Below are positions 1 to 8,590 of a stretch of 64,000 bases of DNA, one piece after another. Origin of the DNA: Chloroflexaceae bacterium (GTDB taxonomy: Bacteria > Chloroflexota > Chloroflexia > Chloroflexales > Chloroflexaceae); the NCBI GenBank assembly GCA_025057155.1, contig JANWYD010000012.1, positions 62,001 through 126,000 of the forward strand, in the 5' to 3' direction. Both the position numbers and the translations under genes were made by a program. A model generated the notes under the pieces. It had not been told where the DNA came from, searched no databases, and saw only the letters and a program-made list of their open reading frames with translations. Every line of letters begins with the position of its first letter. Within the stretch, counting starts at the first letter, position 1.

Positions 1-1119
1 CCCCAGGCCCTCTTCAGCGACCTGGGGTTGCATGCCAACAATCTGTTCAAGGTCACGCTGGGAATGGTCTTTTTTACCACCGGCCTGCCCGGCGATGCCG
101 GCGGCGGGCAGCAGCCCTACCCGCCAGGGACGTACCTGCTGCTGCTGCCGGGCCAACTGGTGGCCGCCAGCGACGCGACGCGCCGGCTGCTGGTGCAGGG
201 GGGCGCGGCCCTGCTCGACGTGCTGAGCATTAGTCTGATCTGGGCGCTGCTGGGCCGGGCAGGATTTAGCAGGCGCGCGCGGCTGCTGGGCGCGGCCCTT
301 TATCTGCTGCCGACGCCCGCGCTGGAGTCGTTTTCTATCGGTGAATACGCCAACCTTGGCGGCCAGGCCCTGGCGCTCCCGCTCCTCGCCATGCTCGGCC
401 TGGGGCTGGCAGGAGCACAACCGTCGGCGGAGCGGCCACTGCAAGGGCGCGCGCGCACCATGGCCGCGCTGACGGTCGCAGTGGGGCTGGGGTTGCTGGG
501 CCATTCCGGAGTGACGCTCTCGGTGGGCGCGCTCATTGCCGCCGCCTGGCTCTTCGCCTGGGCCGACCGGTTGAGGGGCCGGACCCCCGCCATCGCGCTG
601 GCGAAACTGACGCTTGCCAGCGCCATCGGCCTGGGAGCGGCGATCCTGTTCTTTTACAGCGCGCCGATTTTCGTTGAAGCCATAGCCGAACGTGAGAGCG
701 GCGGCGGCGGCGCGCCCCTGCCGCAGGTGCTGTGGGACACGCTGGCGGCCCTGGCGGGCCTGGCGCCGCCGCAGGGCGCGCGGGTGCGCCTGCCGCCGCT
801 GATCGGCCCGCTGGCCGTGGCCGGGCTGGCGCTACTATTGCTGCGCCGCGACCCGCAGGCCGCGCCGCTCCGCGTGCTCCTTGCCGCCTGGTGGGCCGGC
901 GTGGCCCTGAGCCTGGGTCTGCTAATCGTGGCAGGCCAGGGGGTGCGCTGGGCCATCTTTCTCTACCCGGCGCTGTGCGTTTCCGCCGGCCTCCTACTGG
1001 ACAGGCTGGGCCGGCGCGGCCGGGGAGGCCAGGCCGTGGCCCTGGCAACCCTGATCCTCGTTCTGGCTGTGGGCATGGGCGCCTGGATCGTGCAGATCCG
1101 CGACTACATTCACACCTGA
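1..1119 (+). CDS. Polytopic membrane protein, C-terminal part (5' end outside window)
   Basis: The reading frame is open from base 1, so the gene begins upstream; 372 codons are visible. The protein is almost entirely hydrophobic, with about eight to nine Leu/Ala/Gly-rich membrane segments separated by short Arg-rich loops, and it ends with a TM helix and a short polar tail. The pattern resembles the multi-pass part of GT-C glycosyltransferase-like or other large bacterial membrane proteins, but no catalytic motif is visible in this part and I do not assign a function. A GC-rich inverted repeat follows the stop codon. Confidence 0.75.
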   Translation, partial: PQALFSDLGLHANNLFKVTLGMVFFTTGLPGDAGGGQQPYPPGTYLLLLPGQLVAASDATRRLLVQGGAALLDVLSISLIWALLGRAGFSRRARLLGAALYLLPTPALESFSIGEYANLGGQALALPLLAMLGLGLAGAQPSAERPLQGRARTMAALTVAVGLGLLGHSGVTLSVGALIAAAWLFAWADRLRGRTPAIALAKLTLASAIGLGAAILFFYSAPIFVEAIAERESGGGGAPLPQVLWDTLAALAGLAPPQGARVRLPPLIGPLAVAGLALLLLRRDPQAAPLRVLLAAWWAGVALSLGLLIVAGQGVRWAIFLYPALCVSAGLLLDRLGRRGRGGQAVALATLILVLAVGMGAWIVQIRDYIHT

Positions 1120-1137
1120 GGCGGCCACAAACGCGAG

Positions 1138-1168
1138 GGCGTGGGAGGGCTTTGCCTTCCCACGCCCC
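1138..1168. terminator. Inverted repeat after the first gene
   Basis: GGGCGTGGGA and its complement flank a short loop between two convergent genes (stops at 1119 and 1217). The stem is strong but has no clear T-run on either side, so it may be a bidirectional terminator or an RNA-stabilising hairpin. Confidence 0.45.
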
Positions 1169-1216
1169 TGTTCAGCCTGCAGAAACGCCCGACCCCCCAC
1201 CGTCGGCGTTACACCC

Positions 1217-1618
1217 TCAACTCCGCGCAATGTCGCGCACTACATCGGTTACCGACAGCACGCCGATCGGCTTGACCCCCTCGCCAGCATCTTCCACCAC
1301 GACCACGCGATGGATGCGCCGCTCCATCATGAGACGGCTCGCGTCCTGCACGGTATCATTCGGGCGCACCGAAACCACATCCGTCACCATGATGTGTCCG
1401 GCGGTCAGACCGCGCCAGTGCTTCCAGTACTGCTCGTAGAGGCGCGCATTCACCAGATCCGTGCGAGAGATCAGCCCGATCATGTTGCCTTCATCGTTGA
1501 CCACAACGAGCGCGCTCACATCTTGCTCCGACATCTGTCGCGCCACATCCTGGATCGGGGTCTCGCGACGACACGTCAACACGCCGTGATGCATGACCTC
1601 ACCCACAAGACGTTCCAT
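1217..1618 (-). CDS. CBS-domain pair protein
   Basis: This 133-residue protein consists of two consecutive CBS domains (about residues 8-62 and 74-130) and nothing else. Each has the typical pattern of a V-x-P/S-x-D-T-V-x-D-A stretch followed by a G-hydrophobic-I/L-S-x-T/R-D-L/V motif (GLISRTDLV and GVLSVTDVV). Stand-alone CBS pairs usually bind adenosine nucleotides and regulate partner proteins; the ligand is unknown here. The ATG at 1618 has an AAAGGA ribosome site, and a well-formed promoter lies about 50 bases upstream. Confidence 0.9.
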   Translation of the reverse strand: MERLVGEVMHHGVLTCRRETPIQDVARQMSEQDVSALVVVNDEGNMIGLISRTDLVNARLYEQYWKHWRGLTAGHIMVTDVVSVRPNDTVQDASRLMMERRIHRVVVVEDAGEGVKPIGVLSVTDVVRDIARS

Positions 1619-1650
1619 ATGCGCTGTCCTTTCGAGGCGTGACTATCCAT

Positions 1651-1679
1651 TTGTGACACAGGGTACATACGAGTATAAT
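1651..1679 (+). promoter_or_regulatory. Opposing promoter sharing the same -10 region
   Basis: On the plus strand TTGTGA (1651-1656) and TATAAT (1674-1679) are 17 bases apart. Its -10 overlaps that of the minus-strand CBS promoter. No convincing protein gene lies downstream on the plus strand before comF, which reads the other way. Confidence 0.55.
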
Positions 1680-1700
1680 CCTTCTGACACGCTGCGTCAA
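1672..1700 (-). promoter_or_regulatory. Sigma70-type promoter of the CBS gene
   Basis: On the minus strand TTGACG (1700-1695) and TATACT (1677-1672) are separated by exactly 17 bases. The predicted start near 1665 gives the CBS gene a leader of about 47 bases. Confidence 0.7.
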
Positions 1701-1755
1701 CTACTCGTGCGGGTAGGACAGGTGGGGAGGGTGAGGCTATCCTCCCTACCCGTTT
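1686..1755 (+). ncRNA. Possible small RNA with terminal hairpin
   Basis: A transcript from the plus promoter would begin near 1686 and run into a hairpin whose outer arms are GGGTAGG (1711-1717) and CCTACCC (1745-1751), followed by GTTTGC. It would be about 65-70 nt with no open reading frame. This is inferred from promoter and hairpin only; it matches no RNA family I know. Confidence 0.25.
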
Positions 1756-1812
1756 GCATATGAGGCAGCGGGGCAATGGAGGAAGGGCGTCCAACTACGC
1801 CCCCCAACGGTT

Positions 1813-1984
1813 CTCAGGTGCAGGGTTTTCCGGAACCTCCTCGCGTCACATTCGTCATCAGGGGCATTGGGACGCCCAGATCCTCCCTCTCTACCTACGG
1901 TGGAGAGAGGGGCAGGGGGGTGAGGATCAGAAGCGCATTGGAATGCCGAAAACCCCTTCTCGCTCGAAAAACCCTACACCTGAG
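1813..1984 (-). mobile_element. MITE-like element E1, copy 1
   Basis: This 172 bp element starts CTCAGGTGCAGGGTTTT and ends AAAACCCTACACCTGAG, so the termini are inverted repeats of about 17-20 bp. It is flanked on both sides by the 12-mer GCCCCCCAACGG, as expected of a target-site duplication. The interior matches copies at 32175 and 54107, in the opposite orientation. It has no coding capacity. The right flank (1985-2050) resembles the right half of a second repeat family (E2). Confidence 0.7.
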
Positions 1985-2048
1985 GCCCCCCAACGGGGAG
2001 AAGCTGGGAGGGGGGCGGAAAGGCCAGGAAAATTACTTTACGGACTGT

Positions 2049-2708
2049 TCAGGAGTAATCCCCGGTCAGCAGAGCGCGCGCCAGAGTGAGGGCCACGACC
2101 TGACGGCTGCCCGCGGCGCGGAGCGCCGCTGCGCAGGCGCCCAGGGTCGCGCCGGTAGTCAGTACATCATCAACCAGGATGACATGGAGTGGCGGCGGCG
2201 CCGGCGCGTGCCAGGCAAAAGCGCCAGCTACGTTCGACTGACGCTCGCGTCGCCCCAGACGCGCCTGGTGTCCGGTATCACGCTGACGCACCAGGCCGCC
2301 AGCAAGCAGAGGAACGTCCCAGCGGCGCGCCAGGTGGCGCGCCAGCTCCGCGCTCTGATTGAAGCCGCGCTCCGCCAGGCGCCGAGGGTGCAACGGCACG
2401 GGGATCAGTGCGTCACCGTGCGGACGCTCGTTGATGGTGGCCGCAAGGGCGTCTGCCAGCGCCCGCGCCACGCGCCGTTGCCGCCGGTACTTGAGGGCAT
2501 GCACCGCCTGGCGCACACTTCCCTCGTAGCGCCAGGCTACCACGACGGCGTCCAGGCCAGGAGGAGGCGGTTGTTCTTCGCATGCCGGGCGCGCCGCCGC
2601 GCGACAGGCGGCGCAGAGCAAGGCGCCGGTATGCCCACAACCTGCGCAGCGATCGGGAAAGATGAAGCCCAGCGCGCGCTCCAACCAGTCAACCAGCAGC
2701 GCCGCCAT
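2049..2708 (-). CDS. comF: ComF family phosphoribosyltransferase-like protein
   Basis: This 219-residue protein has the full ComF layout. An N-terminal four-cysteine zinc-binding motif (CAGC about residue 21, CAAC about residue 32) is followed by a PRTase-like fold with the PRPP-binding motif VILVDDVLTTGAT near residue 175, and by the ComF signature PVPLHPRRLAERGFNQS in the middle. ComF-type proteins are needed for DNA uptake in naturally competent bacteria, and a ComEA-like protein is encoded 1 kb away. Length and motifs are normal for the family. Confidence 0.92.
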   Translation of the reverse strand: MAALLVDWLERALGFIFPDRCAGCGHTGALLCAACRAAARPACEEQPPPPGLDAVVVAWRYEGSVRQAVHALKYRRQRRVARALADALAATINERPHGDALIPVPLHPRRLAERGFNQSAELARHLARRWDVPLLAGGLVRQRDTGHQARLGRRERQSNVAGAFAWHAPAPPPLHVILVDDVLTTGATLGACAAALRAAGSRQVVALTLARALLTGDYS

Positions 2709-2896
2709 CGCGAGACCTCCTGAAGTGAACGAAAGCGGTCGGCGGGGCAGCAGGAATGCCAGTAGCTCCGCAAAGGGAGGGCGCGTGCGTCCCTCGCAGG
2801 CATCCTCTTCTTCATTCCAATGTTGGGGCGCGCCGCCCCGGAGCGCCCCGCCATGTATACCGCCGATGCCAGCGCGCAGGTGCGTTGTTGCGAACG

Positions 2897-2905
2897 TGCT
2901 ATAAT
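2897..2905 (+). promoter_or_regulatory. Extended -10 promoter upstream of nfo
   Basis: TGCTATAAT is an extended -10 element. No good -35 is present at the right distance. The predicted start near 2912 would give nfo a leader of about 30 bases. Confidence 0.5.
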
Positions 2906-2941
2906 GTTCGACGGTAATCTGTTGGTCATTGGCGCATTGTT

Positions 2942-3799
2942 ATGCCTTTCGGCGCGCATATGTCCATCGCCGGCGGGGTTGCCCGGGCCTTTGCCCGCGG
3001 GCGACAGGTAGGCTGCGAGACGATGCAGATCTTTTGCAAGAACGAGCGCCAGTGGGAGGCTCGACCGCTTACGGAGGAGGAGATTGCCGCCTTCCACGCC
3101 GAGCGGGCCTGCAGCGGGATCGACCCGGTGTTCGTCCATGCAAGCTACCTCATCAACCTGGCAAGCCCGGATCCGGCGCGCTGGGAGCGCTCGATTGCGG
3201 CCTGCGCGGATGAACTGGAACGCTGCGCCCGGTTGGACGTTCCTTATCTGGTGCTGCATCCTGGTTCGCACCTGGGGAGCGGGGAAGAAACGGGACTGGC
3301 CCGCGTGGCTGCGGCTCTTAACCGGCTCTTCGCCAGCGGGGCCGGCGCTGCTACCGTGGTGTTGCTGGAGACAACCGCCGGCCAGGGAACGGCGCTCGGG
3401 CGCCGCTTTGAGCACCTGGCGCGGCTCCTGCACATGTCGGAGCACGAGCAGCGACTGGGAATCTGTGTGGATACGTGCCACATCTTCGCTGCCGGCTACG
3501 ATATTCGCTCACACGAAACCTATGCCGAGACCTTTGCCACCCTTGACCGGCTTATCGGCCTCGACCAGGTGAAGTGTTTTCATCTCAACGATTCGCAACG
3601 CGAGCTGGGCAGCCAGGTTGATCGGCACACCCACATCGGTCAGGGACAGATTGGCCTGGAAGCCTTTCGCTTGCTGGTGAACGACCCGCGCTTTCGCGAC
3701 ACGCCGATGATCCTCGAAACGCCCAAAGGCGAAGATATGGCTGAAGATGTGGCAAACCTGACCCTCTTACGCTCCTTGATCGTCCCGCTGGCTGCCTAG
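2942..3799 (+). CDS. nfo: Deoxyribonuclease IV (AP endonuclease, Nfo family)
   Basis: This 285-residue protein matches endonuclease IV from end to end. The family's metal-binding motifs are in order: VLHPGSHLG, LLETTAGQG, ICVDTCHIFAAGYD, FHLNDSQRELGS followed by DRHTHIGQG, and a terminal ILETPKG. The family uses a trinuclear Zn site to cut 5' of abasic sites in base excision repair. The ATG at 2942 matches the family's N-terminus (GAHMSIAGG). The gene is divergent from comF and followed 54 bases later by a ComEA-like gene. Confidence 0.96.
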   Translation: MPFGAHMSIAGGVARAFARGRQVGCETMQIFCKNERQWEARPLTEEEIAAFHAERACSGIDPVFVHASYLINLASPDPARWERSIAACADELERCARLDVPYLVLHPGSHLGSGEETGLARVAAALNRLFASGAGAATVVLLETTAGQGTALGRRFEHLARLLHMSEHEQRLGICVDTCHIFAAGYDIRSHETYAETFATLDRLIGLDQVKCFHLNDSQRELGSQVDRHTHIGQGQIGLEAFRLLVNDPRFRDTPMILETPKGEDMAEDVANLTLLRSLIVPLAA

Positions 3800-3853
3800 T
3801 GCCGTGACCAGAACCGGAACCGTTGCACTCGCTTGTTGTCAGGAGATAGCGCT

Positions 3854-4804
3854 ATGGCACGCGTACGTCGGTTGCTCTTGATCGGCGCCCTCGCCGGCAT
3901 CGCCTACCTGGTCTGGCGCTGGCAGCGTACACGGACGGAACATGCGCCCCCCGCAGGGCTTCCAGGCAGCCCGCAGGCCGGCAGCCGCCTGGCCTCGCCC
4001 TCGCCAACGCTGCCTTCTGAACAGCCCCCCTCCGGCGGTGCTCCTGCACCGACCAGCGGACCGCGTCCGGTCCCCACCCGGGTGCATCGGGGACCGCCTC
4101 CGGCGCCTGGCGCAAAATCACCGCGCGTTACTCAGAGCGTCCCCGAAGCGGCGCCACCGCCAGCAGAAGAAACGCCCGGGCCGGCTGAGATAAGCGCCAG
4201 CATCACGCCGCCACCAGTTGAACGCCCGGCCGAAACCGCAGCCACAGTCGCTGAGATCTCTGCCCAGGCCACCGAGACGCCCGTCGAAGAACCGGCCGGG
4301 GCTGCCGAGGCCTCCATCGAAGAACTCCGGCGCCCGGTGGAAATCACTCCTGAAGACCTGGCCACGGCAATTTCCACCGATGAACAGGCTTCAACCGCCG
4401 CGCAGGCGACCAAAGAAGCGGCCACGGAGGCGCCTGCGGAAGAAGCGGAAGCGAGAGTTGAGACGCCAGCCGAAGCAGCGCTGGCAGCGGCAGAGGCTGC
4501 GATGGAAGCCGCGGTGGAAGTGGAAAGCCTGGTTGCCCGCGAAGTAGCGGGCACAACGGCGACGGCCCCGGTTGAAGCCCTGGTCGAGGAAGCGCCGCCA
4601 GCGGAGAGCTTCAGCCTGGTAAACATAAACACCGCCGACTATGAAAGCCTGGTAGCTCTGCCAGGCATCGGCCCGGCCCTGGCCCAGCGGATTATCGCCT
4701 ACCGTGAAGAGCACGGCCCGTTTACCAGCGTGGAACAACTCCAGGAAGTTCAGGGCATCGGCCCCAGGAACCTCGACGAGTTTCGTCACCTGATTACTGT
4801 ATAG
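3854..4804 (+). CDS. ComEA-like membrane-anchored helix-hairpin-helix protein
   Basis: This 316-residue protein has a Lys/Arg-flanked membrane anchor (about residues 4-22), a long low-complexity linker rich in Pro, Ala, Glu and Thr (about 25-250), and a C-terminal double helix-hairpin-helix domain beginning VNINTADYESLVALPGIG, the hallmark of ComEA DNA receptors. The linker is much longer than usual and acidic. The ATG at 3854 is preferred because AGGAG sits 8 bases upstream; an in-frame TTG lies at 3833. With nearby comF this suggests a DNA-uptake role, though other outer-surface DNA-binding roles are possible. Confidence 0.85.
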   Translation: MARVRRLLLIGALAGIAYLVWRWQRTRTEHAPPAGLPGSPQAGSRLASPSPTLPSEQPPSGGAPAPTSGPRPVPTRVHRGPPPAPGAKSPRVTQSVPEAAPPPAEETPGPAEISASITPPPVERPAETAATVAEISAQATETPVEEPAGAAEASIEELRRPVEITPEDLATAISTDEQASTAAQATKEAATEAPAEEAEARVETPAEAALAAAEAAMEAAVEVESLVAREVAGTTATAPVEALVEEAPPAESFSLVNINTADYESLVALPGIGPALAQRIIAYREEHGPFTSVEQLQEVQGIGPRNLDEFRHLITV

Positions 4805-4905
4805 AGCACTGACCGGAACTATTATCCGCTGAGAACCCCAGGCTGTGTGGCTCACTGCGCGCGCGCCGCCATCGTTGCAGGTCAATCGTTTCGAGAAATG
4901 CCATC
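4802..4905 (+). repeat. Dispersed repeat E5, copy 1 (~100 bp)
   Basis: The stretch starting at the stop codon of the ComEA-like gene (TAGAGCACTGACCGGAA) and ending in a GGTCAATCGTTTCGAGAA-type sequence is clearly related over about 100 bp to 23388-23493, which also begins at a stop codon. It has no coding potential. Confidence 0.7.
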
Positions 4906-4923
4906 GTGAAGGCGGCGCCAGCA

Positions 4924-4970
4924 GACTAAAAAAAGGGTGTGGGAAGACTGCGTCCTCCCACACCCTTTGC
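4924..4970 (-). terminator. Intrinsic terminator for the gene at 4981-6123
   Basis: AAAGGGTGTGGGA and its exact complement form a 13-bp stem (4932-4944 with 4956-4968). Read on the minus strand the stem is followed directly by seven T residues, a textbook intrinsic terminator just after the stop at 4981. It may also act on the plus-strand gene. Confidence 0.85.
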
Positions 4971-4980
4971 GATCCTTTTG

Positions 4981-6123
4981 TTATCGGGCAGTCAACCCTT
5001 CGTCGTCGAACTGATGGGGAGCAGGGCTGCGCGGCCCGCTCAACCGCCAGATCAAATTGCCCAGCGCCGGACCAAAACGGTTGATAAAGCGCTGGCGATC
5101 GCGGCCCTGGTTGTAGATCTGGAGCGCCAGTTCACGCAACTCGGTCTCGTCGAAGCCCGCGCTGATCGCCTCCTCCTGGGCAACATCAAAGCGCACATCG
5201 TCGAGGCCAAAGGTTGCCGCAACGTCTACCAGATAGGGTATAGACTCATAAGGCGGCACGAGTGTCACATCGCCGCGGCTAAAGATACCGTGCTGGCGAG
5301 CCTGAGCCACCACCTGCCGCACCTGCCCGCGGGCAGCGGTTGACTCAAATACCTGAGCGGCGTCGATCTGGAAACGCAGGGCCTCACAGCCAGCCCGGGC
5401 CATCAGCGTCACCAGATCTGCGTCCAGGCGCCGGGGCTGGGCGATTGCCTCCCACCTGATCCCCAGAGCCGCCTCATCGAGCCGTGTAAGCCATTCCTCC
5501 AGCCACGCCCGATCGCTGGTAATCGGCACTTCCGGGATCAGGAAATGGCGAACGCCAAACTCCATGGCTACGCTCCGCAATTCGGCGATAACCTGGGTTG
5601 GAGCGCGGAGAATCGTCTCTTCCCTTTCGGCATCACTGGCCCCGATTAAAATAGTCGTCTGCAATTCGCCGCCAACCGCCCGCAACGGATAGCGTTCGAG
5701 CGAGAGCAAGTGGCGCGCCGGAAACGGCAACTGATCCAGACCCGAAAGTGCGCCCAGGGTCATAGCGGGCTCGGAGCGGATCTGCGCCAGAATCCGACGG
5801 AGCACGCCAGGACAGACCCGCGCAGCATCCAGTCCAGAGCGGCTCATCGACGCGGACACCACCGTGGCGAAGGCATCTGCCCGAAGGATATCGGCAACCG
5901 CAGCGAGGAGATCAACGTTCTCCCCGGCGACGACGACGACCTGCGGGCGAAACGAGCGCAGCAACGGCAGCACTGCCGCCAGCGACGCCTCAGGTTCCAG
6001 CGCCAGATCATAGATGCGCACGATATGACGCCGCTGTTCGAGCAGCGTAGCCAGGTAGGCCAGGGTCAGAGGCGGGAGCGCTTTCTTCCCCGGACTGGGA
6101 AGCGCGATAAGTGCTATGTTCAC
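4981..6123 (-). CDS. B12-binding/radical-SAM-like protein lacking the cluster cysteines
   Basis: The 380-residue protein has the order seen in B12-binding radical SAM enzymes: an N-terminal Rossmann-like B12-binding domain (about residues 1-110, starting MNIALIALPSPG), the linker motif LPFPARHLLSLERY near residue 133, then a TIM-barrel-like region. Where family members carry CxxxCxxC the sequence is ILIGASDAEREETILRAP, with no cysteines. The only cysteines are elsewhere (about residues 105 and 256) and cannot form the motif. It should therefore not bind the usual 4Fe-4S cluster. The frame is intact and it has its own terminator, so it looks like a functional derived protein rather than debris. 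Its role is unknown. Confidence 0.7.
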   Translation of the reverse strand: MNIALIALPSPGKKALPPLTLAYLATLLEQRRHIVRIYDLALEPEASLAAVLPLLRSFRPQVVVVAGENVDLLAAVADILRADAFATVVSASMSRSGLDAARVCPGVLRRILAQIRSEPAMTLGALSGLDQLPFPARHLLSLERYPLRAVGGELQTTILIGASDAEREETILRAPTQVIAELRSVAMEFGVRHFLIPEVPITSDRAWLEEWLTRLDEAALGIRWEAIAQPRRLDADLVTLMARAGCEALRFQIDAAQVFESTAARGQVRQVVAQARQHGIFSRGDVTLVPPYESIPYLVDVAATFGLDDVRFDVAQEEAISAGFDETELRELALQIYNQGRDRQRFINRFGPALGNLIWRLSGPRSPAPHQFDDEGLTAR

Positions 6124-6245
6124 GCGCGAACCTCACAAGGACAGGGTAGAGGCGCTTTACTGAATACTATACCACGCTTGCCGGCCATTGTTGTTAAATC
6201 GTTAATGACTATCTCGCAATCGGAGATGACAATCTTCTTCCCCAA

Positions 6246-8423
6246 TCAGGCCGCCGACTCACCAATAATCTGTTCGCGGCGCACCAGCGGCAGCGCAAAT
6301 GTAAAGCGACTCCCTTTGCCGACCTCGCTTTCGACCCAGATCCGTCCGCCGTGCCCTTCAACGATCTGCTGGCAGATCGACAACCCCAGCCCCAGATGCG
6401 CGCCATGCCGGGAATTGCTGTTCTCGACGCGATAGAAGCGATTAAAGATCTTCTCCTGCTGGTCGGGAGGAATGCCCACTCCGGTGTCAATCACATGCAC
6501 CCAGACCTCGCTGCCCTGCACTTCACCCGTGATAGTAATGGAACCGCCAGCGGGCGTAGCCTTCATCGCATTCTCGACCAGATTGGTGATGACCTGACCG
6601 ATCCGCTCGCTATCAATCAGCATTTCAGGCAGATCGTCAGGCGCCTCGGCGCGGATGTTCAGCCCGAACTGTTCGGCCTGCACTTGAAAGCGAGCGCCGG
6701 TGGTCAGGATCAGGTCGGTCAGATTCGCCCATTGTGGTTGGAGTCGCAGGCGTCCCGCCTCGAGCCGGTTGAACTCGAGCAGTTCGGTAATCCGTCCCTT
6801 CAGCGCATTCGCCTGTTCATCGGCCAGCCCGAGGAACTCGCGTTGGAGCTCATTCAGCGGGCCAGCCTTTTCTTGCAGCACCACTTTCAAGAAGCCATTT
6901 AACGTATTCAGCGGGTTCCGCAATTCGTGCGAGACCATCGAGATAAACTCGATCCGCTGCCGCTCCTGGAGTTTCTGATTGGTGATGTCGTGGATGGCAA
7001 AGGCCACCAGACTATCGCCGGCGTCGGCGACGCGCACCAGGGAAGCGTAGATCTGATAGTACCGTTCTTCGTCGTCCTGCCCGACCCGCACTTCCTGGCT
7101 CACCAGACCGCTGGCCCGCTGACGCACCTCGTCGTTAAGGTGATCGAGCGCTTCGCGGAGGGCGCCGCCGTGGGCGTCGCTGTAGTGGAGGGCCTGATAG
7201 GCGGCGGGATTGCCCAGCACCAGGGCGCCCTGTGCATTGACAACAATCAGGCCATCGCCAATATCGCGCAACACTGCTTCGAGCATCAGACGCTGACGGG
7301 CCAGCTCGGTATGCAACTGGGCATTGTGAATCGCGACGCTGGCCTGGATACTGAACGAGGTAAGATGGCGCGACTCAGTGGCGGTGAAGACATGGGGCTG
7401 CGTACTCACCACCGTCAACGCGCCGAGCACCTGATTATCAGCATCAATCAGCGGCACGCTCAGCGCCGCCCTGGCCCCGGCGCGGTGCAGATCGCGCCAT
7501 TCGGCGTCCTGAAGCGCATCACCGACGATAACTGGAGCGTGCATATCCACGACGCGCCGCGCGAGTTGCTCGGGCCAGCCGGGCAAGAGCTGCCCCTCGC
7601 CCCCCAGGGTGCGATGGGTGCAACCCTCGGCCTGGAGCATGGTGAGCGCCGCGGCGCTGACCCGATTCGGCCCGAGCATCTGCATAAGGCTATCGAGGAT
7701 CTGCTGCAGCACATCATCGAGGCTCAACGAGCCGGTAATGGCCCGCAGGCTCTCTTCGAGCGCCTGCTGGCGCCTGATGCGCACGCGCAGGTCGTTGTTG
7801 ACGCTCTCCAGCTCCGCTACCCGCTCGACGTGTTCGGCGCGCGCGATCTCCAGACGCTCGCTGAGGCGGCGCGCGGTCCAGAGTCGGTATTCGGCCAGGC
7901 TCAGCAACAGGGTGACGAAAAACGCGCTGCCGCCAACCAGACCGATGAATGCCAGGGCGTGTTCGGTAGAAATCGGGGTCGTCCGCTCGCGGGCGTAGAG
8001 GACGGCGAGGAAGAGCACGCCGAGCATCGCCGGCACGCTCATTGTCCAGAGCGCGTAGCGGCGATAGCGCAGCGCCTTCAGCACCATGACGGCATAGATG
8101 GGAAAGATGCCGAGGGTCAGCGGCCCGGCGTAGACGAGCAGATAGCCCGCCAGCACGGCGTCGGTGATGGTGGAGGCAAGGATCAGCAGGAGGATGCGCT
8201 GTTTGCGGCCGCGGCCCAGATCCGCGTTCACGGCGAGCAGCAACGCGAGGTTGATCAGCGCGTACACTATCAGGCCGAAGGTGGTCACCCTCCCGATGGG
8301 CATACGAACGAACCACCACGCCAGCGCCAGCACGGGCAGTGGCAACAATACGCGCAACCCATTGCGTATGCTGGTTCGCAGCCACGGTTCGGCGCGCTCA
8401 AAGAGCCTATCGGCTGAGGACAT
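6246..8423 (-). CDS. Membrane sensor histidine kinase (TM-GAF-PAS-HisKA-HATPase)
   Basis: This 725-residue protein begins with about six membrane segments (residues 25-185), then a short coiled coil, a GAF domain (about 225-375), a PAS domain (about 385-490), HisKA with the phospho-acceptor in FISMVSHELRNPL (His near residue 500), and a HATPase domain with N box NLVENAMKAT, G1 box DTGVGIPPD and G2 box GLGLSICQQI. It lies 167 bases downstream of an OmpR-type regulator on the same strand, so the two form a two-component system. The signal is not evident. Confidence 0.93.
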   Translation of the reverse strand: MSSADRLFERAEPWLRTSIRNGLRVLLPLPVLALAWWFVRMPIGRVTTFGLIVYALINLALLLAVNADLGRGRKQRILLLILASTITDAVLAGYLLVYAGPLTLGIFPIYAVMVLKALRYRRYALWTMSVPAMLGVLFLAVLYARERTTPISTEHALAFIGLVGGSAFFVTLLLSLAEYRLWTARRLSERLEIARAEHVERVAELESVNNDLRVRIRRQQALEESLRAITGSLSLDDVLQQILDSLMQMLGPNRVSAAALTMLQAEGCTHRTLGGEGQLLPGWPEQLARRVVDMHAPVIVGDALQDAEWRDLHRAGARAALSVPLIDADNQVLGALTVVSTQPHVFTATESRHLTSFSIQASVAIHNAQLHTELARQRLMLEAVLRDIGDGLIVVNAQGALVLGNPAAYQALHYSDAHGGALREALDHLNDEVRQRASGLVSQEVRVGQDDEERYYQIYASLVRVADAGDSLVAFAIHDITNQKLQERQRIEFISMVSHELRNPLNTLNGFLKVVLQEKAGPLNELQREFLGLADEQANALKGRITELLEFNRLEAGRLRLQPQWANLTDLILTTGARFQVQAEQFGLNIRAEAPDDLPEMLIDSERIGQVITNLVENAMKATPAGGSITITGEVQGSEVWVHVIDTGVGIPPDQQEKIFNRFYRVENSNSRHGAHLGLGLSICQQIVEGHGGRIWVESEVGKGSRFTFALPLVRREQIIGESAA

Positions 8424-8590
8424 CGCCTATCCGTCCCCCCGGCGGGGCCTCAGGTCAGGCCCGCGCTTCACAGATCCCGCGTCCAGCAGGCAACAAGACG
8501 CAGGGCAACGCGCTTCCGCCCTGCGTCTCGATGGCGTCTCCAACACGTTCCGGGCCTATGCGTCTTCGAGGAACGCGGCTTCGCCATACC

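Noticed and set aside
1776-2723. Plus-strand frame across the E1 repeat and comF
   Set aside because: It runs through repeat DNA and antisense of comF; it is low complexity with no ribosome site.
6927-8417. 496-codon plus-strand frame opposite the histidine kinase
   Set aside because: No protein-like pattern; the kinase on the minus strand has a complete set of motifs.
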